Assembly (NCBI GenBank): GCA_904419105.1
Contig: CAJFQR010000063.1
Span: 1 to 8,720 of the forward strand
Direction: 5' to 3'
DNA: 8,720 nt
Source of the DNA: Candidatus Avimicrobium faecavium
GTDB lineage: Bacteria; Bacillota; Clostridia; Oscillospirales; Ruminococcaceae
Each line of letters starts with the position of its first letter. The first letter of the stretch is position 1. Below the pieces are notes generated by a model that saw only the letters and a program-made list of their open reading frames with translations, had not been told where the DNA came from and did not search any database. The position numbers were made by a program, and so were the translations under genes. Positions 1 to 4,280 of the stretch are shown here, piece after piece.

Positions 1-283
1 ACACCGCCGCCGAAAAGGCCTCCGCCCGGTCCACATCGGGGAAGAGGCAGACCAGGTGGATATCCTCGGCGGTGGAGAGCTCCATCCCCGGCAGGAAGCC
101 GATCCCCGCCTGCCGGGCCACCAGCGAGGCCGCCCGGCAGTTGCCGCAGGTGTTGTGGTCGGTGAGGGCGATGCAGGCAAGGCCTTTGAGCACCGCCATA
201 TTGACCAGGTTGTTCGGGGTCATATCGTCGTCCCCGCAGGGGGAGAGGCAGGAGTGGAGGTGCAGGTCACAGGCGAGGGTCAT
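1..283 (-). CDS. PHP-domain metal-dependent phosphoesterase-like protein (partial, C-terminus outside window)
   Basis: The first 94 residues of a PHP-domain protein are present; the rest lies beyond base 1. The metal-site signature is clear: H8 and H10 in DLHLHS, D18-D20 in CGDDDM, H43 in TDHNT, E68 in GMEL and H76 in IHLV. PHP proteins use such His/Asp/Glu sets to bind two or three metal ions and hydrolyse phosphoesters. The substrate cannot be read from the sequence. The fragment is cysteine-rich (C5, C12, C16, C46, C49, C79), which fits an anaerobe. ATG at 283-281 overlaps the TGA of the DRTGG-like gene (ATGA), with ACGGAGG upstream, so translation is probably coupled. It is the fifth gene of the hydrogenase-accessory operon, and I infer a role in that pathway rather than in DNA or amino-acid metabolism. 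The domain call is secure; the function is not. Confidence 0.88.
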   Translation of the reverse strand, partial: MTLACDLHLHSCLSPCGDDDMTPNNLVNMAVLKGLACIALTDHNTCGNCRAASLVARQAGIGFLPGMELSTAEDIHLVCLFPDVDRAEAFSAAV

Positions 284-612
284 AGCCGGCCTCCGTCGAT
301 GGCCCGGGCGGTCTCATACACCGGCAGGGAGGAGGTGTAGACGGCGATGCCCTCCTCCGCCGCCTTGGTCACACAGCCCTCCGGCGGGGTGATCCCCTCG
401 GCAAAGACGAGGCAGGCGGCATCGGTGAGGGTGGCGACGGCGACGGTGTTGAGGTTGGCCATCACCGTCACCCAGGCGCAGCCGGCCCGGGCCCGGGACA
501 TGGCCAGGCTGAGCAGGTCGCAGCAGAAGACGCTCTCAACCGGGCGGGGGGCTGGAGGCTCCGGCGTCAGCCGGCGGAGCATCGGGAGCTGTTCCAGGTC
601 GGAAAGGGTCAT
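280..612 (-). CDS. DRTGG-like small protein, second paralogue
   Basis: A 110-residue soluble protein with no signal peptide or membrane segment. I assign it to the DRTGG-type fold by resemblance to the first gene of this operon. Residues 31-50 (CDLLSLAMSRA...) line up with SDLMSDVLAYV of the paralogue, and residues 67-100 (ACLVFAEGITPP, then EEGIAVYTSS) line up with VCIVFVRGKRPD and EYGIVLLTTR. The N-terminal 25 residues are Pro-rich and diverged. DRTGG domains are regulatory or ligand-binding modules of unclear chemistry. The ATG at 612-610 overlaps the stop of the HydS-like gene (ATGA) and follows AAAGGAGGAAG, and its own stop overlaps the PHP start, so the three genes are tightly coupled. 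I infer that it works with the HydS-like protein. The gene is certain; the domain name is moderately sure. Confidence 0.8.
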   Translation of the reverse strand: MTLSDLEQLPMLRRLTPEPPAPRPVESVFCCDLLSLAMSRARAGCAWVTVMANLNTVAVATLTDAACLVFAEGITPPEGCVTKAAEEGIAVYTSSLPVYETARAIDGGRL

Positions 613-1889
613 AGGGCTTCCTCCTTTTTTACAGATGTCTCACCGGCGGCCCGGGCCCGCTGGACATAGATGCAGTCCTCCACATGGGCCCGGCCGAGGG
701 CGATGTCGGTGGCCAGCGCCCGGCAGGACGGGGCCCCGCAGGCGCCGCAGTCCATGCCGTAAAGGCGCCCTTCGATCTCGTCCACCCGGGAGAGGATCTC
801 CAGCGCCTCGTCCAGGTCCTCCGCCAGGCTGAGCACCTCGCAGAATTTGACCGGGTGGTCGAAGGAGAGCAGCCGCTCGTCGATGCCGTCCAGCGAGACG
901 GTGGGGCTGTCCGGCAGGCGGGACTCCATCTCCAGCAGCCGGGTGCGGGCCATAAAGGGATTTTCCACCGTGAGGATCCCGCCGACGCACCCGGCCGGGC
1001 AGGCGGTGAGCTCGACAAAGTCGACGCCGGTGATCTTTTCGTCCTCCAGGTCCTCCAGCACCCGGATGATGTTCTCGATGCCGTCGGCGGCCAGCACCCG
1101 CCGGGTGGCGGTGACGGCGGCGGCCTCCCCGCCGGAGAGGGCCCAGCCAAGGCCCTGCCGGCTGGACAGCGGCGGCGCCGGGGGCAGGTCCGGGCGCTTC
1201 ATCGCGGCGAGCAGCGACGGGTAGATATCTTTGATGGCCACCACCAGGTCCACCTCGCTGTGGTCAAAGCCCAGCGGGTCCCGGCTGGCGGTGGATTTGG
1301 CCGGGCAGGGGGAGAGAAAGACGGCGCCGACCTCCTCCGGGCGGCAGCCGGTCTTCCGGCAGAAGCTCCGCTTGGCCAGGCGGGCGGCCACCTCCACCGG
1401 CGGCAGCACCGGCAGGATGCTGCGGATCAGCCCCGGGAACCGGGTGCGGATCAGGCGCACCACCACCGGGCAGGCACAGCTGATCACCGGGGTCTCCAGC
1501 CGGCCTTCCCGGAGGAGCTTGTCGGTGAAGAGGCTCACCACCTCGGCGGCCCGGGCTGTCTCATAGACGGCGTCAAAGCCGAGGGCGGCCAGGGCCTGAA
1601 GCACCCGGCCGGGATCCTCCAGGTTGTGGAACTGCCCGTAGAGGGACGGGTCCGGCAGGGCAATGGTATAGCGGAAGCGGTGGGCCTGCTCCAGCTGATC
1701 CACCACCGCCGATTTGGCGTGATGAGGACAGATGTAGATGCATTGACCGCAGTCGATGCACAGTTCCCGGAGGATCCGGGCCTTGCCGTCCTGGACGCGG
1801 ATGGCGTCGGTGGGGCAGCGCTTGACGCAGTTGGTGCAGCCGACACACCGCTCCCAGTCGAGCTTGACCGAGTGGAAAAAGGCCTCCAT
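609..1889 (-). CDS. HydS-like [FeFe]-hydrogenase large-subunit-domain protein (putative H2/redox sensor)
   Basis: A cytoplasmic iron-sulfur protein of 426 residues. Domains in order are: two [4Fe-4S] ferredoxin motifs (C15, C18, C21, C25 and C44, C47, C50, C54); an [FeFe]-hydrogenase large-subunit-type domain at about 75-305; a long acidic linker; and a C-terminal four-Cys Fe-S domain (C381, C384, C389, C406). H-cluster-type cysteines are visible at C140 (SCACP), C195 (SPCPAK, with K198) and C297/C301 (ACPAGC). The C140-C195 spacing of 55 equals that of clostridial CpI (C300-C355). The position of the proton-transfer cysteine is Ala139, and the GGGxP loop after the last cysteine is missing (CVGGILTVENP). 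This resembles sensory HydS proteins, such as the one near hydABC in Thermotoga, more than a turnover enzyme, but there is no PAS domain. ATG at 1889 follows AGAAAGGAGG with a 7-base spacer. Whether it carries a full H-cluster or only [4Fe-4S] is open. Confidence 0.88.
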   Translation of the reverse strand: MEAFFHSVKLDWERCVGCTNCVKRCPTDAIRVQDGKARILRELCIDCGQCIYICPHHAKSAVVDQLEQAHRFRYTIALPDPSLYGQFHNLEDPGRVLQALAALGFDAVYETARAAEVVSLFTDKLLREGRLETPVISCACPVVVRLIRTRFPGLIRSILPVLPPVEVAARLAKRSFCRKTGCRPEEVGAVFLSPCPAKSTASRDPLGFDHSEVDLVVAIKDIYPSLLAAMKRPDLPPAPPLSSRQGLGWALSGGEAAAVTATRRVLAADGIENIIRVLEDLEDEKITGVDFVELTACPAGCVGGILTVENPFMARTRLLEMESRLPDSPTVSLDGIDERLLSFDHPVKFCEVLSLAEDLDEALEILSRVDEIEGRLYGMDCGACGAPSCRALATDIALGRAHVEDCIYVQRARAAGETSVKKEEAL

Positions 1890-1896
1890 CTCGCGG

Positions 1897-1906
1897 CCTC
1901 CTTTCT
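1897..1906 (-). promoter_or_regulatory. Strong ribosome-binding site of the HydS-like gene
   Basis: Read on the - strand this is AGAAAGGAGG, seven bases before the ATG at 1889. It lies in the only real gap (37 bases) inside the operon and shows that this gene is initiated independently, unlike the overlapping genes around it. No promoter or terminator was seen in the same gap. Confidence 0.75.
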
Positions 1907-1926
1907 ATCGTGTGGGGCTCCGGCGG

Positions 1927-2358
1927 TCAGGACGCCGGGGCGAGATGCACCGCCATGCGCACGGTGGTGCCGACGCCGACGGTGGAGTCGATGGCCATCT
2001 CGTCGGTGTACTTTTTCATGTTGGGGAGGCCCATTCCCGCTCCGAAGCCGAGGCTGCGGGCCATCGGGGAGGCGGTGGAGTAGCCCTCCTGCATCGCCAG
2101 GGCGATGTCCGGGATCCCCTTGCCGTGGTCGGTGAGCTCCATCTCCACCCGCTCCGGCGAGACGGTGACGGTGATCTCCCCGCCGCCGCCGTGGATGACC
2201 ATATTGATCTCCCCCTCATAGAGGGCGATGGACACCCGGCGGATCTCCCCGGCGGGGAGCCCGAGGCGCTTGAGGCGGTTTTTCACCTGGCTGGAGGCCT
2301 CCCCGGCGCGGGAGTAGTCGTCCCCCGGGACGGTGAAGTGGTAGGTGACGGCGCTCAC
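1927..2358 (-). CDS. Stand-alone GHKL ATPase of the RsbW/SpoIIAB anti-sigma-kinase type
   Basis: A 143-residue protein that is almost entirely one GHKL ATP-binding domain. The N box shows E48 and N52, followed by H56 (EGEINMVIHG). The G1 box is D77-H-G-K-G81, and the G2/lid segment is 104-111 (GFGAGMGL) followed by PNMKKYTDEM. Length and layout fit SpoIIAB/RsbW-like serine kinases, which phosphorylate small antagonist proteins. However, no sigma factor or STAS-domain antagonist is encoded in the window, so its partner must be elsewhere or atypical. The DRTGG proteins and HydS-like protein of the operon are possible partners (inference). The start is GTG at 2358, overlapping the TGA of the first DRTGG gene (GTGA), behind GGAAGGGGG. 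The N-terminus (YHFTVPGDDYS) fits the family, so the GTG start is preferred. Confidence 0.87.
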   Translation of the reverse strand: MSAVTYHFTVPGDDYSRAGEASSQVKNRLKRLGLPAGEIRRVSIALYEGEINMVIHGGGGEITVTVSPERVEMELTDHGKGIPDIALAMQEGYSTASPMARSLGFGAGMGLPNMKKYTDEMAIDSTVGVGTTVRMAVHLAPAS

Positions 2359-2705
2359 AGTGAGCCCCCTTCCAGACCGGCGGCGTAGAGCCGGCCGCAG
2401 GCGGTGAACATCCGGTGCCGGGTGGTGAGCAGCACGATGCCGTATTCACTGGCCAGCTCGATCATGGCCGGGTCCGGGCGCTTGCCCCGGACAAAGACGA
2501 TGCAGACAAAGTCCATCATCTCGGCGGTGCGGATCACCTGGGGGTTGACCAGGCCGGTGAGCAGCAGCGACTGATCCTTGACATAGGCGAGCACATCGCT
2601 CATCAGGTCGCTGCCGCAGGCGTTCTGCACCTCCCGGTCGCAGAGGGCCGCATCCCCCCAGACCACCTCCGCCGAAAGGATGTCGATGACATCGGAGATC
2701 TTCAT
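2355..2705 (-). CDS. DRTGG-domain small protein, first gene of the accessory operon
   Basis: A 116-residue soluble protein beginning MKISDVIDIL. It has a DRTGG-like core: GSDLMSDVL at 31-39, then LLLTGLVNPQVIRTAEM at 47-63, VCIVFVRGKRPD at 67-78, and EYGIVLLTTRHRMF at 87-100. These domains occur as regulatory modules next to kinases and phosphotransacetylases, and small stand-alone versions accompany HydABC/HydS clusters in Clostridia. Their ligand is unknown. I chose the ATG at 2705 because GGGAGGAACC lies nine bases upstream and the family begins this way. The open frame extends upstream to 2861, but that part is non-coding in character and contains the promoter. The product is a paralogue of the gene at 280-612. 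It is coupled to the ATPase gene by a 4-base overlap. Cysteines C22, C30, C68 and C103 are unpaired by any motif. Confidence 0.85.
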   Translation of the reverse strand: MKISDVIDILSAEVVWGDAALCDREVQNACGSDLMSDVLAYVKDQSLLLTGLVNPQVIRTAEMMDFVCIVFVRGKRPDPAMIELASEYGIVLLTTRHRMFTACGRLYAAGLEGGSL

Positions 2706-2710
2706 GATAT

Positions 2711-2720
2711 GGTTCCTCCC
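2711..2720 (-). promoter_or_regulatory. Ribosome-binding site that fixes the start at 2705
   Basis: On the - strand this reads GGGAGGAACC; the GGGAGG core ends nine bases before the ATG at 2705. No comparable site precedes the upstream in-frame ATG codons (2861, 2732), which supports the 116-residue product. Confidence 0.7.
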
Positions 2721-2736
2721 ATCGCGGGTCATGGCG

Positions 2737-2755
2737 CGCCGGTACGGGCCCGGCG
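2737..2755 (-). other. GC-rich leader hairpin in the 5' UTR of the accessory operon
   Basis: CGCCGG (2737-2742) and CCGGCG (2750-2755) form a perfect 6-base-pair stem around a 7-base loop. A GGCGCGCC palindrome (2733-2740) and CGGGCCCG (2745-2752) offer competing pairings. It lies inside the roughly 75-base leader between the predicted start of transcription and the first gene. It is not followed by a T-tract on the - strand, so it is not a simple terminator. A role in mRNA stability or translation is only a guess. Confidence 0.4.
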
Positions 2756-2758
2756 GCC

Positions 2759-2780
2759 GGTTGCTGTCGTGGTTGCTGTC
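2759..2780 (-). repeat. Tandem 10-base direct repeat at the predicted transcription start
   Basis: GGTTGCTGTC occurs at 2759-2768 and again, identical, at 2771-2780, a 12-base period; read on the - strand it is GACAGCAACC twice. The pair begins at the predicted +1 of the accessory-operon promoter, where a repressor could block transcription. No known regulator site was recognised in it. Confidence 0.6.
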
Positions 2781-2786
2781 CTCTCT

Positions 2787-2815
2787 ATTATAGCAGGCAA
2801 AATCTGCTTTATCAA
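2787..2815 (-). promoter_or_regulatory. Sigma-A promoter of the accessory/HydS operon
   Basis: On the - strand there is TTGATA (-35, 2815-2810), a 17-base spacer, and TATAAT (-10, 2792-2787), the -10 being extended (TGCTATAAT). Transcription should start near 2780, giving a leader of about 75 bases. The spacer contains a dyad, AGCAG-7-CTGCT (2792-2808), placed exactly between the two boxes, where a bound protein would block RNA polymerase. This is a near-perfect consensus, so strong basal activity is expected unless repressed. Confidence 0.8.
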
Positions 2816-2960
2816 CTATCTGTGCGCAGATGCGGGGGAAGATTCTGTCTCTTTTGCACAAAGAAAAAGGCCGCCTTTGGAGAGGGTGCCGGAAAGTATC
2901 GTTATTTTTCAGTCAAATTGTACGAAAATCGCGGCCTTCTGCCCGCCGCCGGCGGCCAGT
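2816..2960. other. Divergent intergenic core between the two promoters
   Basis: Together with the flanking control elements this makes a stretch of about 410 bases (2706-3117) without a convincing gene. This part holds an 8-base inverted repeat, AAGGCCGC (2867-2874) and GCGGCCTT (2931-2938), and a smaller hairpin AAAGG-CCG-CCTTT (2866-2878) sharing one arm. On the - strand the shared arm runs into TTTTTCTTT, a terminator-like layout. A perfect palindrome GCCGCCGGCGGC lies at about 2945-2956. A 20-codon open stretch on the - strand (2971-2909, ending QKAAIFVQFD then TGA) has coding-like GC-rich third positions but no start codon. It could be a remnant of a lost gene with its terminator. Small frames on the + strand here have no ribosome-binding site and are not called. 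Confidence 0.4.
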
Positions 2961-2978
2961 TCGGCAAAGATTTAACAA
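2961..2978. promoter_or_regulatory. Candidate Rex (NADH/NAD+ sensor) operator
   Basis: The 18 bases TCGGCAAAGATTTAACAA match the clostridial Rex consensus TTGTTAA-N4-TTAACAA at 11 of 14 fixed positions. The right half-site is perfect and the left half matches 4 of 7. It ends eight bases before the -35 box of the hydrogenase promoter. Rex repressors release DNA when NADH rises, and hydrogenase genes are known Rex targets in several Firmicutes and Thermotogae, so the site fits the gene. The weak left half and its place upstream of the promoter rather than over it lower the confidence. Confidence 0.45.
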
Positions 2979-2986
2979 ATTCCCGC

Positions 2987-3015
2987 TGGATTTTCTTTGT
3001 CGGGTTTGCTATAAT
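2987..3015 (+). promoter_or_regulatory. Promoter of the hydrogenase (hydC...hydA) operon
   Basis: A perfect TATAAT at 3010-3015 is preceded by TGC (3007-3009), making an extended -10. The best -35 with a 17-base spacer is TGGATT (2987-2992), a weak match, which is usual for extended -10 promoters. The start of transcription should be near 3022, leaving a leader of about 95 bases before hydC. Just downstream lie two GGGTAA repeats (3031-3036 and 3041-3046), 10 bases apart. Confidence 0.75.
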
Positions 3016-3071
3016 TTATCGTAATTCCGAGGGTAACATCGGGTAAATACACCAAAAAAGTCTATTTTTAG

Positions 3072-3091
3072 CCGAGGGGAAGAGCCCCCGG
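3072..3091 (+). other. 5' UTR hairpin ahead of hydC
   Basis: CCG-A-GGGG (3072-3079) pairs with CCCC-CGG (3085-3091) to give a seven-base-pair stem with one bulged A and an AAGAG loop. It ends nine bases before the AAGGAGG ribosome-binding site (3100-3106). There is no T-tract after it, so it is not an intrinsic terminator. It may stabilise the 5' end of the message or affect ribosome access. Confidence 0.45.
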
Positions 3092-3117
3092 TCCGCAACA
3101 AGGAGGTTAGTACACAG

Positions 3118-3612
3118 ATGGCCAACAGAAAGAGCGCGATTGCGTTCCAGTCCACGCCGGAGCAGGAGGCACGGCTCACCGCCGTACTGGAGAAGCTCCG
3201 GGGCACACAGGGGGCCGTGATGCCGGCGCTGCAGCAGGCACAGGAGATTTACGGCTACCTGCCCATCGAGGTGCAGAAGCGGGTGGCCGACGGTCTGGGC
3301 GTTCCGCTGGAGGAGGTATACGGGGTATCGACCTTTTACTCCCAGTTCACGCTGAACCCGAAGGGTAAATATAAGGTATCGGTCTGCCTGGGCACCGCCT
3401 GCTATGTCAAGGGCTCCGGCGCCATCTATGACGCCCTCAAGGAGAAGCTGGGCATCGACGGCGGCGAGTGCACCCCCGACGGCAAGTTCTCGCTGGACGC
3501 CTGCCGCTGCATCGGCGCCTGCGGTCTGGCCCCGGTCATCACCATCAACGACGAGGTCTACGGCCGGCTGCTGCCGGAGGATCTGGACGACATCCTGGCC
3601 AAGTACGAATAA
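3118..3612 (+). CDS. hydC: HydC / NuoE-like [2Fe-2S] subunit of electron-bifurcating [FeFe]-hydrogenase
   Basis: A 164-residue cytoplasmic subunit of the NuoE/24-kDa family. An N-terminal helical part (about 15-75, with the family motif YGVSTFYSQF at 68-77) precedes a thioredoxin-like [2Fe-2S] domain. The four ligands are C90 and C95 (VCLGTAC) and C131 and C135 (CIGAC). In HydABC this subunit carries one [2Fe-2S] cluster that docks next to the flavin-bearing HydB and takes part in the electron-bifurcation core. The length is normal for the family, and no residue is missing. ATG at 3118 follows AAGGAGG with an 11-base spacer. It is the first gene of the operon, directly behind the extended -10 promoter, so its transcription should respond to whatever acts at 2961-3015. 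Next to hydB and hydA, the HydC role is preferred over a NADH dehydrogenase or formate dehydrogenase subunit. Confidence 0.95.
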   Translation: MANRKSAIAFQSTPEQEARLTAVLEKLRGTQGAVMPALQQAQEIYGYLPIEVQKRVADGLGVPLEEVYGVSTFYSQFTLNPKGKYKVSVCLGTACYVKGSGAIYDALKEKLGIDGGECTPDGKFSLDACRCIGACGLAPVITINDEVYGRLLPEDLDDILAKYE

Positions 3613-3639
3613 CGGCTGAGCCGAAAAGGGGGCAGGGGT

Positions 3640-4218
3640 ATGCAGGAGCTGTCGCTGAACATCCTGGACATTGCCGAGAACTCGGTGTCCGCCGGGGCCA
3701 CCCGGCTGGAGATTGAACTGCGCTACGCCTTCGGGGCGGAAAACCGCCTCACCGTGACCATCCGGGACAACGGGCACGGCATGAGCGAGGAGACCGCCCA
3801 AAGGGTGGCCGACCCGTTCTACACCACCCGCACCACCCGTAAGGTCGGGCTTGGGACCGCCTTCTTCAAGCTGGCGGCGGAGCTCACCGGCGGGAGCTTT
3901 TCGGTGGAGTCGAAGCTCGGCGAGGGAACGGCGGTGACCGCCGTCCTCGACCCGACCCACCTGGACGCCGTCCCCCTCGGGGATCTGGCCGCCACCTGCG
4001 CCGCGCTGGTGCAGACCAGCCCGGAGATGGAGCTGTGCCTGACGGTGAGCCGGGAGGACACCGGGGCGGCTTTCACCGCCGACACGGTCCAGTTCCGGGA
4101 GATCCTGGGGGAGATCCCGCTGGACAGCCCGGAGGTGCTGCGGTTCCTCTCCGACTTTATCCGGGAGAACCTGGCGGAGCTGCTGGCCGGCAGCCCGCTG
4201 GAGGGGACGGCGGACTGA
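3640..4218 (+). CDS. Stand-alone histidine-kinase-type ATPase (GHKL) inside the hydrogenase operon
   Basis: A 192-residue soluble protein. Residues 1-105 form a histidine-kinase-like ATP-binding domain: N box LDIAENSVSAGA (9-20, E13-N14), G1 box D43-N-G-H-G47, F-box-like DPFYTTR (58-64), and G2 box VGLGTA (69-74). The protein begins almost at the N box, so there is no DHp dimerisation/phospho-His domain, no sensor and no membrane segment. The C-terminal part (about 106-192) matches no domain I recognise. Such proteins are known neighbours of HydC/HydD in Clostridia and Thermotoga; their role is unknown. I infer an accessory or regulatory ATPase partnered with the Fe-S proteins encoded around it. 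ATG at 3640 is 27 bases after hydC, behind a G-rich ribosome-binding site. No response regulator is encoded in the window. Confidence 0.88.
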   Translation: MQELSLNILDIAENSVSAGATRLEIELRYAFGAENRLTVTIRDNGHGMSEETAQRVADPFYTTRTTRKVGLGTAFFKLAAELTGGSFSVESKLGEGTAVTAVLDPTHLDAVPLGDLAATCAALVQTSPEMELCLTVSREDTGAAFTADTVQFREILGEIPLDSPEVLRFLSDFIRENLAELLAGSPLEGTAD

Positions 4219-4243
4219 GCCGCCTTTTTTACAGAAACACACC

Positions 4244-4261
4244 CGCCCCGGCCGCGGGGCG
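4244..4261 (+). other. Intercistronic GC hairpin
   Basis: CGCCCCG (4244-4250) and CGGGGCG (4255-4261) form a perfect seven-base-pair, all-GC stem with a GCCG tetraloop. It ends two bases before the ribosome-binding site GGGAAAGGGG (4264-4273) of the next gene. No T-tract follows. Its position between the ATPase gene and the catalytic-subunit genes suggests an mRNA processing or stability element that sets different expression upstream and downstream (inference). Confidence 0.5.
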
Positions 4262-4263
4262 AT

Positions 4264-4273
4264 GGGAAAGGGG
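4264..4273 (+). promoter_or_regulatory. Ribosome-binding site that fixes the start at 4281
   Basis: GGGAAAGGGG lies seven bases before the ATG at 4281. The open frame runs upstream to 4035 inside the ATPase gene, but that part has no site of its own and overlaps a real gene in another frame, so the short product is correct. Confidence 0.7.
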
Positions 4274-4280
4274 TAACGAT

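Noticed and set aside
684..2135. A 483-codon + strand frame opposite the HydS-like and ATPase genes
   Set aside because: It crosses the 1890-1926 gap, has no domain and no ribosome-binding site, and is antisense to genes with clear motifs.
2733..2740. GGCGCGCC palindrome as an operator
   Set aside because: Short GC palindromes are expected by chance in such a GC-rich leader. It is noted only as part of the leader hairpin region.
2706..2861. N-terminal extension of the first DRTGG gene up to an ATG at 2861
   Set aside because: The extension covers the predicted promoter and leader, has no ribosome-binding site at its start and no coding character. MKISDVID at 2705 with GGGAGG fits better.
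2864..2938. A metabolite riboswitch suggested by GGAGAGGGTGCCGG and nearby dyads
   Set aside because: I could not build the conserved core of the FMN, lysine or other known riboswitch, and the stretch lies outside both predicted transcripts.
2822..3046. Short + strand frames (about 60-75 codons) in the divergent spacer
   Set aside because: They run through the hydC promoter, have no ribosome-binding site and no recognisable motif.
4221..4230. CGCCTTTTTT after the ATPase gene as an intrinsic terminator
   Set aside because: There is a T-tract but no stem before it that pairs well, and the downstream genes have no promoter of their own, so the operon probably continues.
4035..4280. N-terminal extension of the HydD-like gene to 4035
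   Set aside because: It overlaps the ATPase gene in another frame, is Gly/Pro/Arg-rich, and lacks a start signal. The ATG at 4281 has a good ribosome-binding site.
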